Shown: in pieces, positions 41,299 through 50,339 of the stretch
Numbering within the stretch: position 1 is the first letter of the stretch
Layout: every line of letters begins with the position of its first letter
Assembly (NCBI GenBank): GCA_029249345.1
Contig: JAQWHM010000001.1
Coordinates: forward strand, 186,001-250,000
Length of the DNA: 64,000 nt
Origin: UBA10348 sp002469915
Lineage (GTDB): Bacteria > Bacteroidota > Rhodothermia > Rhodothermales > UBA10348
Direction of reading: 5' to 3'
Notes under the pieces: generated by a model
What the model saw: only the letters and a program-made list of their open reading frames with translations
Told to the model about the DNA's origin: nothing
The model's database searches: none
Program-made: the position numbers and the translations under genes

Positions 41299-43400
41299 TG
41301 GATAGACGTCAAACGATTCAGAAGGAAATCATGGACCTTTTTCGGAACCATGGAAAGCGGTCTTTTAGACCAAAAGAAATTGTCAAAAAACTGGGTTACT
41401 CCGACAATACGGACTATCGTCTGGCACGCGCGGTGCTGGAAGAGCTTTCTCAAAAAGGTGAAATAGCGGCCGTTAAAGGCAATAGGTTCACTTTTCGGCC
41501 TCCCGCAGGCCGAATGGAGGGCCGCCTCAGCGTGCACCCCTCTGGCTATGGTTTTGTGGCCGTCGAGGGCTTTGAGCAAGACTTTTTTGTTCGCTCGAGA
41601 CGGATGAATACGGCTATCGATGGGGATCTGGTTCAGATTGGACTAGCTGCTCGACGCCCTCAGGACAAAAGACAGCAAGCTGAAGTGCTCTCGGTTCTTC
41701 AGCGAAAGAGAACGTCTGCTGTGGGAACGTTTAAACATGCCGGCTCCTACGCCTTCATCATTCCAGACGACAAACGCCTAACGCATGATATTTATGTCGA
41801 TTTAGACTCCATCGAAGGCGTTAATGATGGCGACAAAGTTAAGGTCTCTATTGAAGGATTTGAACACCGTGGGGCAGCTCCCATCGGGAAAATCCTGAGT
41901 ATCATCGGGGATCCTAATGATCCCTCCATTCAAACATTGGCTCTGGCTATGAGTCTTGGCGTGGAGGCCGACTTCAAAGAAGAAGTCTTACAAGAAGCAG
42001 AGGCTGTTTCCGCCCAAATCTCCCGGAAAGAAATAAGTCGCCGCCTGGATGTTCGAAACCGAACCGTTTTTACCATCGACCCAGTTGATGCAAAAGATTT
42101 CGACGACGCCCTCCACATCCACCCCCTTTCCAAGGATCGATTCGAGGTAGGGGTGCACATCGCAGATGTGAGTCATTATGTAGTTCCTCAGAGTGAGCTG
42201 GATGCTTCCGCGTTGGAGCGAGGAACGAGTGTTTATTTAGTGGACCGGGTCATTCCAATGCTTCCCGAGGCACTTTCAAATGATATTTGCTCGCTCAAGC
42301 CAGATGTTGATCGCCTAGCCTTCTCCTGTATTTTCGAACTAGATCGTTCTGGAACCGTCCACGGTTTCAAGGTTGCTGAAACCGTGATCCGATCTACGCA
42401 CCGTCTAGCCTACGAAGATGCGCAAGCCATCATAGAAGGGGGACAAGGGGAGCATCCCTTGGCGGAAAGTCTCGGGATTCTGCAGGAAATGGCTGTAAAA
42501 CTGAGAGCCAAACGGTTCAAAGACGGCTCCATTGATTTTGATCTGCAGGAAGTACGCGTTGTTCTTGATGAAAAGGGCCACCCTATCGAAATCGTTCCGC
42601 GCTTGAGACAGGATTCAAATCGGTTGATTGAGGAGTTCATGCTTCTGGCCAATCGAAATGTTGCTGCCGCTTTCGGCTCCGGCGACCAACCGTTTGCATT
42701 TCGTATTCACGAACCGCCTGATGCCGATCGTATCATGAATCTGTCCCGTTACGTGGCTGCTTTCGGGCTTGAACTACCGCATGATGAGGGTAGTGTAAAC
42801 CCAACAGATATCAACGCCTTGTTGCGCGCGGTAGTGGATCGACCAGAAGCCGCTGTTGTAGAGCATGCTGCACTTCGCGCTATGTCCAAGGCCCGCTATG
42901 ATGTTTCCAATCACGGTCATTACGGATTGTCGGCGGCGCACTATACCCACTTTACAAGCCCCATTCGAAGATATCCTGACCTTATCGTTCATCGCCTAAT
43001 CAAAGATCAGATGGCTTCTCGCAAAGCACCAGAATCGGAAGATTTGGCGGACATGCTGCAGCACTGTTCTGAGCGAGAGATCGTAGCCACGCAGGCTGAA
43101 CGTGAGTCGATAAAGCTGAAGAAAGTTGAATTCATCCAAGATCACATTGGCGAAGAGTATTCTGGGGTGGTAGCCGGCGTTTCGAAGTTCGGCGTTTACA
43201 TTGAGTTAGATGTACTCCTAGTCGAAGGCATGGTACACGTGCGGGATATGTCCGATGATTACTATGAGTACGACGAATCTAGTTTTTCCCTTGTAGGCTC
43301 AGGATCTGGAAAGCGATATCGGCCGGGCGACAAAGTGCGCGTTCTAGTAGCGGGCGCTAGTATCGAGAATCGAGAAATCGACTTCTCTTTTGTGCGATAA
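41298..43400 (+). CDS. rnr: Ribonuclease R
   Basis: RNase R is a 3'-5' exoribonuclease that degrades structured RNA. The 700 residues include an N-terminal winged helix (about 1-65), two cold-shock domains (about 70-230, including RLSVHPSGYGFVAVEG), the RNB catalytic domain (about 240-590) with the metal-binding FTIDPVDAKDFDDALHI and YTHFTSPIRRYPDLIVHR, and an S1 domain (about 615-700, GEEYSGVVAGVSKFGVYIELD). It lacks the long basic C-terminal tail of E. coli RNase R. It is translationally coupled to the DtxR-type regulator upstream. Confidence 0.95.
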   Translation: MDRRQTIQKEIMDLFRNHGKRSFRPKEIVKKLGYSDNTDYRLARAVLEELSQKGEIAAVKGNRFTFRPPAGRMEGRLSVHPSGYGFVAVEGFEQDFFVRSRRMNTAIDGDLVQIGLAARRPQDKRQQAEVLSVLQRKRTSAVGTFKHAGSYAFIIPDDKRLTHDIYVDLDSIEGVNDGDKVKVSIEGFEHRGAAPIGKILSIIGDPNDPSIQTLALAMSLGVEADFKEEVLQEAEAVSAQISRKEISRRLDVRNRTVFTIDPVDAKDFDDALHIHPLSKDRFEVGVHIADVSHYVVPQSELDASALERGTSVYLVDRVIPMLPEALSNDICSLKPDVDRLAFSCIFELDRSGTVHGFKVAETVIRSTHRLAYEDAQAIIEGGQGEHPLAESLGILQEMAVKLRAKRFKDGSIDFDLQEVRVVLDEKGHPIEIVPRLRQDSNRLIEEFMLLANRNVAAAFGSGDQPFAFRIHEPPDADRIMNLSRYVAAFGLELPHDEGSVNPTDINALLRAVVDRPEAAVVEHAALRAMSKARYDVSNHGHYGLSAAHYTHFTSPIRRYPDLIVHRLIKDQMASRKAPESEDLADMLQHCSEREIVATQAERESIKLKKVEFIQDHIGEEYSGVVAGVSKFGVYIELDVLLVEGMVHVRDMSDDYYEYDESSFSLVGSGSGKRYRPGDKVRVLVAGASIENREIDFSFVR

Positions 43401-43483
43401 TCTCCATGTCGTTTAACTCTGTGTCGCTATCGCCGAAAAGACGGTTAACCCTTCTGTCCATTTTCGACACTCTATTGAATTAA

Positions 43484-44980
43484 ATGACTTCTCTGAAGAC
43501 ATGGAAAATGCTGGCTTCGGTCCAGTATCGTGTAGCGCTTAGGCGCATGCGCATGCAGCAGGGCTGGTTCATTCGAGTGGTCCTCGGCTTGATGATGATC
43601 TATTCAGCGTTCATTCTCTTGACGCTGGGCTTCTTCTTCGATCGATTTTCTACCGAAGTATGGCCTAATAAGCCCGTAATCGAGGTTGTAAACCAATTTT
43701 TACTCGCTGCGTTTGTAAGTCTCTTTTTTGTCCGATTCCTGTTCCAGAAGACGCCGCGTATTAGCATCGTTCCCTACCTCCACATGCCGATAGGCCGGCA
43801 ATCATTGGTATGGTTCTTTCAAGGGGCATCGCTTTTTTCTATCCATAACTTCTATCCGTTACTGTTTTTTATCCCGTTCTGGCTTCGATACGTCCGCATA
43901 GATTCGGGATCTAATGAACCCGGGATGTGGCTTTTAGCCGTGGGCATGCTGCTTTTATCCTCTCATTTTGCCAATCTCTGGCTACGAGCTATGCTCCAGA
44001 GACGAGCAGGATGGTTTTATTTGATCATGACCGTCTTTATGGTAACGGCCTTTATCGATGAGACGGCCGGTATGGGTGTGCAACAACGCATCTCTACCTA
44101 CATCTTCAGTCACATTCTGTCCGGTGACCTGTTCAGTCTCGGCTTGCTGGCTTCGTTTGCTGCGCTCACAATCATTTTGTCAGCATTCCATCTTTCTCGA
44201 TCACTCCGCGAGAGTGGCGAGCGCGTGGAACACGCGCGCGCCACATCCATCCCCATGCCTGAGTCTTGGGGTATGTTGGGGCACTTAATACGACTCGAAC
44301 TCCTACTTTTATGGCGAAATAGACGACCAAGACACTATTTATTAGTGTCCCTGCTCTTCTCCACCATGTATCTGATATTTATGCTGGGGACCAAGAATGC
44401 CTTTCCAGGCTTTGCCTTTGCGGCCCTTTTGGGACTCTTTGCCTCAGGTGGATTCGTTCTCAATTACGGTCAGCTCATGTTCGGATGGGATAGTTCATAC
44501 TATCCTGCACTCATGACGCGCAACGTCCCGTTGCGTACGTTGGTGAAAGCAAAGCTGATTGTACTTCAGTTATCCTGTGTGGGACTTTTTGTCCTTTCCT
44601 TTCCACTTTTCATGTGGTTTAGACCGGACTTAATCCCTCTCCATTTCACGTTCCTATTTTACAATGCTGGCATAACCTCCGTATTAATTCTCGAGCTAGC
44701 CTCTCGCAACAAGCAGGCGATTAATATTGGGAAAAGTGGAGGGTTTTTTAATTACGAGGGGTTTTCCGCAAAGCATTGGCTTTGGTTCATCCCTACGGCT
44801 CTTCCTCCCGTATTATTTATGATGGCTATGAGCGATCGTGCCCAGCTAGCGCTAATCATACTAGCAACACTTGGTTTTGTCAGTGTGTTGCTCTCAGATG
44901 CTTGGACACGCTATTTTGCGCGAGGACTAACGATCAGAAAACACGATATGCTAGAGGGCTTCCGAAACAGTGCACGTTGA
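43484..44980 (+). CDS. ABC transporter permease, DUF5687-like
   Basis: This 498-residue integral membrane protein has about 10-12 hydrophobic segments (for example FIRVVLGLMMIYSAFILLTLGF, FLLAAFVSLFFVRFLF, HYLLVSLLFSTMYLIFML, GFAFAALLGLFASGGFVL). It resembles the Bacteroidota family DUF5687 of ABC-2-type permeases; PYLHMPIGRQSLVWFF near the start and the FGWDSSYYPALMTRNVPLRTLVKAK segment fit that family as I recall it. Its 3' end overlaps the start of the ABC ATPase gene by 11 bp, so the two form one exporter. Cargo unknown. A near-perfect 14-bp inverted repeat is embedded in the coding sequence at 44214-44244. Confidence 0.8.
   Translation: MTSLKTWKMLASVQYRVALRRMRMQQGWFIRVVLGLMMIYSAFILLTLGFFFDRFSTEVWPNKPVIEVVNQFLLAAFVSLFFVRFLFQKTPRISIVPYLHMPIGRQSLVWFFQGASLFSIHNFYPLLFFIPFWLRYVRIDSGSNEPGMWLLAVGMLLLSSHFANLWLRAMLQRRAGWFYLIMTVFMVTAFIDETAGMGVQQRISTYIFSHILSGDLFSLGLLASFAALTIILSAFHLSRSLRESGERVEHARATSIPMPESWGMLGHLIRLELLLLWRNRRPRHYLLVSLLFSTMYLIFMLGTKNAFPGFAFAALLGLFASGGFVLNYGQLMFGWDSSYYPALMTRNVPLRTLVKAKLIVLQLSCVGLFVLSFPLFMWFRPDLIPLHFTFLFYNAGITSVLILELASRNKQAINIGKSGGFFNYEGFSAKHWLWFIPTALPPVLFMMAMSDRAQLALIILATLGFVSVLLSDAWTRYFARGLTIRKHDMLEGFRNSAR
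44214..44244. repeat. 14-bp inverted repeat (one mismatch) inside the ABC permease gene
   Basis: Arm 44214-44227 (GTGGCGAGCGCGTG) pairs with 44231-44244 at 13 of 14 positions around a GAA loop. It encodes a charged cytoplasmic loop (ESGERVEHARATS). Confidence 0.85.
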
Positions 44981-45689
44981 TTTCAATCAGATCGAAAAAC
45001 GTTTTGGTGACAAAGTCGCACTGAATATCCCTTCTTGGAGTATCGAGAAAGGAGATCTACTGGGCCTAGTAGGTAGCAATGGCGCCGGTAAGACTACCTT
45101 CTTGCGCATTCTACTAGACCTGCTGCTACCCACCTCCGGCTCGGTCCGATTAGATGGGAGACTACTGGCAATCGATTCGTCTTGGCGAAAACGGACAGGG
45201 TCGTACCTAGACCGATCTTTTCTTGTCGAATACTTGACCATTCCTGAATATCTCTCGTTCGTCGGTGCGGCGTTTGGTTTTACTGAAGAAGAAACCAATC
45301 AGAGACTGGCTGAATTCGAGCGATTCTTACCCATATCAAGAGTAGATACGACACGTCTATTAAGAGATCTATCTACTGGTAATGCAAAAAAAGTGGGCAT
45401 CCTTGCAGCTCTCTTTCCACGCCCTGAGTTTGTCATTCTAGACGAACCCTTCGCCAATTTGGATCCACCTTCTCAGATCCGCTTAAAGGACGAATTGTCT
45501 CTTATGGCCGAAACGCATCAGACAACCATGATTATTTCGAGTCACGACCTTGGGCATGTCACTGAAATCTGCGATCGGATTACGCTTTTAGACGCGGGCG
45601 TAGTGAAACGAGATATCCACACGTCCGAAGAAACACTATCCGAGTTGAAGGACTTCTTTTCAGGCGACAGACAAACCTCAGCGACCTAA
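44970..45689 (+). CDS. ABC transporter ATP-binding protein
   Basis: The 239-residue ATPase shows Walker A in GSNGAGKTT, a slightly unusual signature LSTGNAKKVGI in place of LSGGQ, Walker B in FVILDEPFANLD and the H-loop in ISSHDLGH. It begins with GTG at 44970, inside the 3' end of the permease gene. The ATPase and the DUF5687-like permease probably form a homodimeric or heterodimeric exporter at the inner membrane. The LSTG signature is common in ABC-2 exporters of the CcmA/NatA group. Its stop faces the ferrochelatase stop at a distance of 18 bp. Confidence 0.9.
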   Translation: MHVDFNQIEKRFGDKVALNIPSWSIEKGDLLGLVGSNGAGKTTFLRILLDLLLPTSGSVRLDGRLLAIDSSWRKRTGSYLDRSFLVEYLTIPEYLSFVGAAFGFTEEETNQRLAEFERFLPISRVDTTRLLRDLSTGNAKKVGILAALFPRPEFVILDEPFANLDPPSQIRLKDELSLMAETHQTTMIISSHDLGHVTEICDRITLLDAGVVKRDIHTSEETLSELKDFFSGDRQTSAT

Positions 45690-45707
45690 TCTTCTCCTAC
45701 CTGATCG

Positions 45708-46994
45708 TTAGCTTTTTCGGATAACTGGATCGCGCGTTGAGGCAGCACTTAGCGAGCCGTGGCGCTGTGACGGACGAGCCGTTTTATTTTCTTTAGGATT
45801 GGAAAGGAAGGGACAGACCGAGCACTTATCACCTTCTGACTCATCTTTACCATGCCAGCCCGTTCGCGGACACGCTTCTACACACAGCATTTCAGGCTTT
45901 TTGCTGGACGGGACGATGGACTCTACCACTAAGTCTGTTAAGCCTTCTATAAACAGTGGATGGCAATTGAGCCCAGCAGCAACGTGGTAATAGGCAATAC
46001 CAGACGCTTCTGCTTCCGTTCTCGCCTTGACGTCTAGCATGTAGGCCGTATCAAACTGCTCAGTCACATAGTCTACGGGCACGACTAAAACGGCTCTTTT
46101 CCCAGCTCGGGCCAAATCAGAAAATTGATTTTTCAGATCGATGCTGATACTCGTTCCCCACCCCCCATCGCGGACGAACGACAATTTGAATGCGTGATCA
46201 TGCTTCCTTTTTTGCATCAGGCGATCTACGGTGTGGTGCACCAAGCAACAGTAGGGATCCTTGTTGTCTTTACTATCACCCACAAACGTGCCATGTGCAG
46301 CAAATAAGATCGTTACGTCGGGACGTGCCTTTCGCGGAAACCGCTGAAGTCCTTGATCAATCCGCTCGTTGAGCGCCTCGACATACTTGTCGTTGGAGGC
46401 AAATTCCCAGATCGCTGTAGTGGGTCTGGCAGCAATCTCGTGATTCTTGATCAATGCCTCCCAGTGAGCAAGGGCTCTCCCTGTAGTCTCGATACCATAC
46501 TGTGGAAACAACGGAAGTAGCACCACGTGGGTTACCCCTTCTTGTTTCATCTTTTCAGCAGCATCCAGCATGGACGGAGATCCAAATGGCGAGACCAAGT
46601 ACGTTTTGATGTGAACGCCTTCGGGAATAATGACGCTTGATTTCAACCGTCTTCCCAAATCCAAAGCCTGTTCTCGATTCAATCGGTTTATAGACGCGCC
46701 ACCTCCGATTTCGCGGTAATCTTTGATCACCTCTCGGGTTAATAATCGCGCGGAAAAGCGGGATTTCAGGTGGGATAACCAAGACCGAAGGCCCGATTTT
46801 TTACCTCCCGGCTGCATCAAACGTCGATACAAATACGGGTAGACATCTTCCTGCGACTCAGGCGCACCAGGAACCAGTAGCACAACACCCACGCAATCGC
46901 CCGACCCGATATCAATCGGATTTGAGGAGAAAAACCGGCCGTTGAATAACCGATCATCATTGGCCATTGCATTGGAAAGGTCGCGAGGAGACAT
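45708..46994 (-). CDS. hemH: Ferrochelatase with a cysteine-rich C-terminal tail
   Basis: Ferrochelatase inserts Fe2+ into a porphyrin for haem. The fold is recognisable: VGVVLLVPGAPESQEDVYPYL, EIGGGASINRLNREQALDLG, LLPLFPQYGIETTGRA, the metal-binding His in LFAAHGTF and VPVDYVTEQFDTAYMLDVKA, where the usual E-T is D-T. After the core (to about residue 365) comes a tail with Cys371, Cys375, Cys391 and Cys394, spaced C-x3-C and C-x2-C, able to hold an iron-sulfur cluster or zinc. The protein is 428 residues, longer than most. The start may be the second ATG at 46967. Coproporphyrin specificity is possible. Confidence 0.82.
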   Translation of the reverse strand: MSPRDLSNAMANDDRLFNGRFFSSNPIDIGSGDCVGVVLLVPGAPESQEDVYPYLYRRLMQPGGKKSGLRSWLSHLKSRFSARLLTREVIKDYREIGGGASINRLNREQALDLGRRLKSSVIIPEGVHIKTYLVSPFGSPSMLDAAEKMKQEGVTHVVLLPLFPQYGIETTGRALAHWEALIKNHEIAARPTTAIWEFASNDKYVEALNERIDQGLQRFPRKARPDVTILFAAHGTFVGDSKDNKDPYCCLVHHTVDRLMQKRKHDHAFKLSFVRDGGWGTSISIDLKNQFSDLARAGKRAVLVVPVDYVTEQFDTAYMLDVKARTEAEASGIAYYHVAAGLNCHPLFIEGLTDLVVESIVPSSKKPEMLCVEACPRTGWHGKDESEGDKCSVCPFLSNPKENKTARPSQRHGSLSAASTRDPVIRKS

Positions 46995-47207
46995 TTTTTA
47001 AGCGCTACTAGTTAGGGTTCATATCTGCCGTCCGGATCCCGAGAGACACCGAAACGATATGATTTGAAAGGTAATCTAGTCTGACTTCCGGCCCTCTGCT
47101 TTCAGACTCTATGAAGGCCGAGGCTATTCCTAGAAGCTTCACTGCAATCCAACCGAGGATTCATGGTCGGACAGGAGAATTCACGGTAAGCCCATTTTCC
47201 AGCCCAT

Positions 47208-47912
47208 TTACATGCCCAAAAGTCGATTTCCGGCCTCCTGAACATCTTCTGGCCAGGTCGAAGGCACCAGCGTTGCGAAGCGTAATCTGTCTTTTTTAGT
47301 GGGATGATTGAATTCCAATACGCCAGCGTGTAGCGCCAAATTACGGCCATCCAACTCTCTTCTAGAGCGATACCTAAAGTCTCCAACCAATGGATGCCCC
47401 CTCTCAGAAAACTGAATACGGATCTGGTGAGAGCGCCCCGTTTCCAACTCAACTTGCACGAGGGACAAGGCCCCAAACCGAATGACCTTTATAATTTTCA
47501 GACTTGCTTTTTTCGCACCCTTCGTGCCTTGAGGTACCAGTTTTACGCGCTCGTATTCTTTGATGAGCCAATCTTGATAAACCGCTCCTTCCTCGGGAAC
47601 GCCTTCTAACAGAGCTAGATACGTCTTTCGAATCGTCTTGTCGCGAAACTGCTCTGACAACCTGGAGGCCGATTTGGACGTTCTTGCCAACACCATCACT
47701 CCTGAGGACGGTCTATCCAATCGGTGAACTAAACCCAGGAATACAGCTCCAGGCTTGTTGTACCTCTCCTTAATGAGGGCTTTACCGAGGGTTAACACAT
47801 CGGGATCACCCGTCCGGTCTGGCTGCGAGGGCATTCCGGCAGGCTTGTCAATAATGAGCAAGTGATTGTCTTCGTGCAATACGGCTAACTCTTTTCTCTG
47901 TCTAGGTCTCAT
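47208..47912 (-). CDS. RluA-family pseudouridine synthase
   Basis: The 234-residue enzyme converts uridine to pseudouridine in rRNA or tRNA. It has the catalytic HRLDRPSSGVMVLART motif (Asp in the middle), LIIDKPAGMPSQP near the start, KTYLALLEG, and LETGRSHQIRIQFSERGHPLVGDFRY. There is no N-terminal S4 domain, so it is nearer RluA/TruC-like short forms than RluC or RluD. Its target cannot be read from sequence. Its start overlaps the stop of the YjbR gene (ATGA), so the pair is translationally coupled. Confidence 0.9.
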   Translation of the reverse strand: MRPRQRKELAVLHEDNHLLIIDKPAGMPSQPDRTGDPDVLTLGKALIKERYNKPGAVFLGLVHRLDRPSSGVMVLARTSKSASRLSEQFRDKTIRKTYLALLEGVPEEGAVYQDWLIKEYERVKLVPQGTKGAKKASLKIIKVIRFGALSLVQVELETGRSHQIRIQFSERGHPLVGDFRYRSRRELDGRNLALHAGVLEFNHPTKKDRLRFATLVPSTWPEDVQEAGNRLLGM

Positions 47913-48256
47913 GTCAACGAGTTTCTAATTTTGGCGGGCAAACCTGCCACAACCAAATTGTACGAATCATCAATCCATTCGAATATTGTGCTGTCTGGGA
48001 CAGATCCGTCCAATTCAACGGTATTCCAATGCTTTTTATTCATGTGAAAACCAGGCTTTACGCAAGGATACATTTCTCTCAACTCTACTGCCCGTTCCGG
48101 ATCGCACTTTAAATTGGTCCGAAGCGGATTGGCTTCGAGCGACAATAACGCAAACATTTTGCCGGCAACCTTGAACACTAGCGTATTTTCATCGAATGGA
48201 AAACTCTCGCTAACATGCGCTTTTGCTCTGCAATATTCGTAAATACGTTCTAGCAT
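47909..48256 (-). CDS. MmcQ/YjbR family protein
   Basis: The 115-residue protein matches the MmcQ/YjbR (CyaY-like fold) family: MLERIYEYCRAKAHVSESFPFDENTLVFKVAGKMFALLSL at the N-terminus, then PERAVELREMYPCVKPGFHMNKKHWNTVELDGSVPDSTIFEWIDDSYNLVV. This family binds DNA in a few studied cases but its role is unclear. I start at 48256, where the family begins, rather than the frame's first ATG at 48322, which lies within the divergent promoter region. It is coupled to the RluA-type gene by a 4-bp overlap. Confidence 0.87.
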   Translation of the reverse strand: MLERIYEYCRAKAHVSESFPFDENTLVFKVAGKMFALLSLEANPLRTNLKCDPERAVELREMYPCVKPGFHMNKKHWNTVELDGSVPDSTIFEWIDDSYNLVVAGLPAKIRNSLT

Positions 48257-48327
48257 AATTGAGGATCGGGCCCTTAGATGAAGTCCGCCTCGGACCCTGT
48301 GTACCCACGCATAGTTCCCCACTGCAT

Positions 48328-48951
48328 ATGTCCAAGCCCCTAGAATACAACAACGAGGTCCTGCGCAAGGGACTGCACGTGCTTTCTCTTGGATACCCAG
48401 TTGGATTTCTATTGATTGATCGAGTTTGGGGAATGTCCATCATGATTAGCCTGAGTTTCGTTGCCGTAGGGCTTGATGTTGCCCGACAACGACACCGAGG
48501 CACCCATACCGTTTTCGATCGGTTTTTTGGTAGAATGATGCGACCAGAAGAGCGAGCGTTTACGGGTGGGAAAATCATGCTGAACGGGGCAGTATGGCTT
48601 ACGATGTCCTTCACCGTATTAGTGCTTCTTTTCCCCGAACCCGAGGCCATTTTGGCCTATATCTCTTTTGTGACCGGCGATGCATTAGCTGCTCTAGTGG
48701 GTCGAAAATTCGGGCGCCACCCTTGGTTGGGAGATGGGCGCACGGTGGAAGGAAGTTTGTCCTTTTTTGTAAGCGCCTCCTTGGTCGCTTTCACTTTTTC
48801 GAGCTGGATTTACCCATTCCCCGTCGTCGCCTTGTCGGTTTCGGCATTGGTCGGGACCATTTTGGAGGCCGTTCCTCTGCCCATAAACGACAATATTGTC
48901 GCACCCGCTGGCATGGCCCTGAGCCTGGTACTCCTTTCCGCCCTATTTTAG
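48328..48951 (+). CDS. SEC59/DGK1/VTE5-like membrane lipid kinase
   Basis: This 207-residue membrane protein has about six hydrophobic segments and the conserved block of CTP-dependent polyprenol, phytol or diacylglycerol kinases: EVLRKGLHVLSLGYP near the start, FVTGDALAALVGRKFGRHPW and the DGRTVEGSLSFFVSASLV motif, ending with EAVPLPINDNIVAPAGM. It probably phosphorylates a lipid alcohol or diacylglycerol at the inner membrane. The start at 48328 is chosen because the family motif follows directly; a longer frame from 48259 would overlap the divergent YjbR gene's leader. The lipase gene follows 19 bp later, suggesting a lipid-related operon. Confidence 0.82.
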   Translation: MSKPLEYNNEVLRKGLHVLSLGYPVGFLLIDRVWGMSIMISLSFVAVGLDVARQRHRGTHTVFDRFFGRMMRPEERAFTGGKIMLNGAVWLTMSFTVLVLLFPEPEAILAYISFVTGDALAALVGRKFGRHPWLGDGRTVEGSLSFFVSASLVAFTFSSWIYPFPVVALSVSALVGTILEAVPLPINDNIVAPAGMALSLVLLSALF

Positions 48952-48970
48952 GGTCAAACTGTTTTGATTC

Positions 48971-49843
48971 ATGCCAAATCTTACTTCGACAGCAATTCGA
49001 CGGCTGGCCAGACTAGAGCCGTTTCCTCAGCCTAACGTCATTCCTCTGCGGAATCCGGTCGTCTTGATGCATGGATTTGGACTACTCGCCTTCCTTGCAA
49101 AAGGTGGCCACTTACATGAGGAAGCGATGCATCTTCGCGTGAGGGGTATTCTTGCCTTTGCTCCAAATGTATCTCCCTATGACACCATCAGTGACCGTGC
49201 GGTTACCTGGAAGAGCCACATTCAAGAGATTCTCTCGCAAACACGGCATACTAAGGTTCACCTGATCGCACATTCCATGGGTGGATTGGATGCGAGATAC
49301 CTGATATCCGAACTCGGAATGCACAAACACGTGCTGAGTCTAACCACTATTTCCTCACCACATCGTGGGTCCAGTATCGCAGATATCGTTCTAGAGCAAC
49401 CTGGCAAGATTAAAGAATGGCTAAATGACGCAGCGAATTGGCTGGGAGAACAAGCGATGATCAATGGAAATGCAGATTTTCATCGTGCCATTGAAAACCT
49501 GACGCCATCGGCCATGACGGAGGACTTTAACCCGAAAGTGATCAACCATCCTGATGTCGTCTATCGATCTTTTGCTGGAGGTGCCGGAAAGGGAACGTTA
49601 CACTCTATCAATCCGATTTTGCGCCCATTTAATTCAATCATATACGCACGAGAAGGAATCAACGACGGCCTTGTATCAGTCAATTCCGCAATTTGGGGAG
49701 ACTATCAAGGAGAGATTGCGGCAGATCACGCACAGCAGATCGGCATCGATTTTATGCCTTCTAGCAATTTTTCTTCGAACGCGTTCATCTCAGACCTAAT
49801 ACAAGATCTAAGTAATCAGGAATCTGGATCTACTCAACCATGA
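48971..49843 (+). CDS. Lipase-like alpha/beta hydrolase
   Basis: The 290-residue protein resembles true lipases of Pseudomonas/Burkholderia type: the oxyanion strand PVVLMHGFG, the nucleophile elbow AHSMGG (Ser102), SSPHRGSSIAD, a catalytic Asp in the NDGLVSV segment and His in ADHAQQIG. It would hydrolyse acylglycerols or other esters. I see no signal peptide, so it may stay in the cytoplasm or use another route. It follows the lipid-kinase-like gene by 19 bp, and its 3' end overlaps by 14 bp the end of the converging small lipoprotein gene. Confidence 0.87.
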   Translation: MPNLTSTAIRRLARLEPFPQPNVIPLRNPVVLMHGFGLLAFLAKGGHLHEEAMHLRVRGILAFAPNVSPYDTISDRAVTWKSHIQEILSQTRHTKVHLIAHSMGGLDARYLISELGMHKHVLSLTTISSPHRGSSIADIVLEQPGKIKEWLNDAANWLGEQAMINGNADFHRAIENLTPSAMTEDFNPKVINHPDVVYRSFAGGAGKGTLHSINPILRPFNSIIYAREGINDGLVSVNSAIWGDYQGEIAADHAQQIGIDFMPSSNFSSNAFISDLIQDLSNQESGSTQP

Positions 49844-50318
49844 GGTCGCCGTAGGAAACGAGCTCTCCGAGACGGTCGAAAATGAACAGTCGGATGAGGC
49901 CCGTTCGAGCAAGAAGGGCCGGACTAAACCTAAATATGTAGGCTCCAGGGTCAGATGAATCCAAAATGTCATCCAATGTCCGGAGATTTCCAGAAGCATC
50001 GCGAGCTCTCAGAGACAGCCCGCCCTGGATGCTATTAAATTCAAGAATGGTGACGGGAATCGTCACGAAATCCACTGTCGCAGGATTGGGATAAGGCGGG
50101 TCTAACCTGACTTTCCCGCCATAAATAGGGGCAATTCGCCAATCATCCTTATCGTCATCAACAATAGCGCCATTGGAGTCTGTACGCACGAAACCAGAAG
50201 GCGTATCAGAGGCAGAACTCACAAACTCATCCTGCTGCTGCTGAGAATCGCAGGCCGTCATCGTCAAGATGAGCAGAAGAAGTACCGAATTTCTGAGTAT
50301 CGCCGTATTCTGAGTCAC
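49830..50318 (-). CDS. Small lipoprotein of unknown function with a PNP motif
   Basis: I do not recognise this 162-residue protein. It has a lipoprotein signal (VLLLLILTMTAC, modified Cys23) followed by a polar Gln/Asp/Ser-rich linker. From residue 75 on, it reads DPPYPNPATVDFVTIPVTI and continues as a strand-rich domain of about 85 residues ending RLFIFDRLGELVSYGDLMVE. The YPNPA motif and length recall C-terminal sorting domains of the type IX system, yet the end lacks the usual GxYxxR pattern. It could instead be a small surface-exposed beta domain tethered by lipid. It overlaps the lipase gene by 14 bp at the 3' ends. Confidence 0.7.
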   Translation of the reverse strand: MTQNTAILRNSVLLLLILTMTACDSQQQQDEFVSSASDTPSGFVRTDSNGAIVDDDKDDWRIAPIYGGKVRLDPPYPNPATVDFVTIPVTILEFNSIQGGLSLRARDASGNLRTLDDILDSSDPGAYIFRFSPALLARTGLIRLFIFDRLGELVSYGDLMVE

Positions 50319-50339
50319 TGATTAGTTAGTTTCTGCTGT

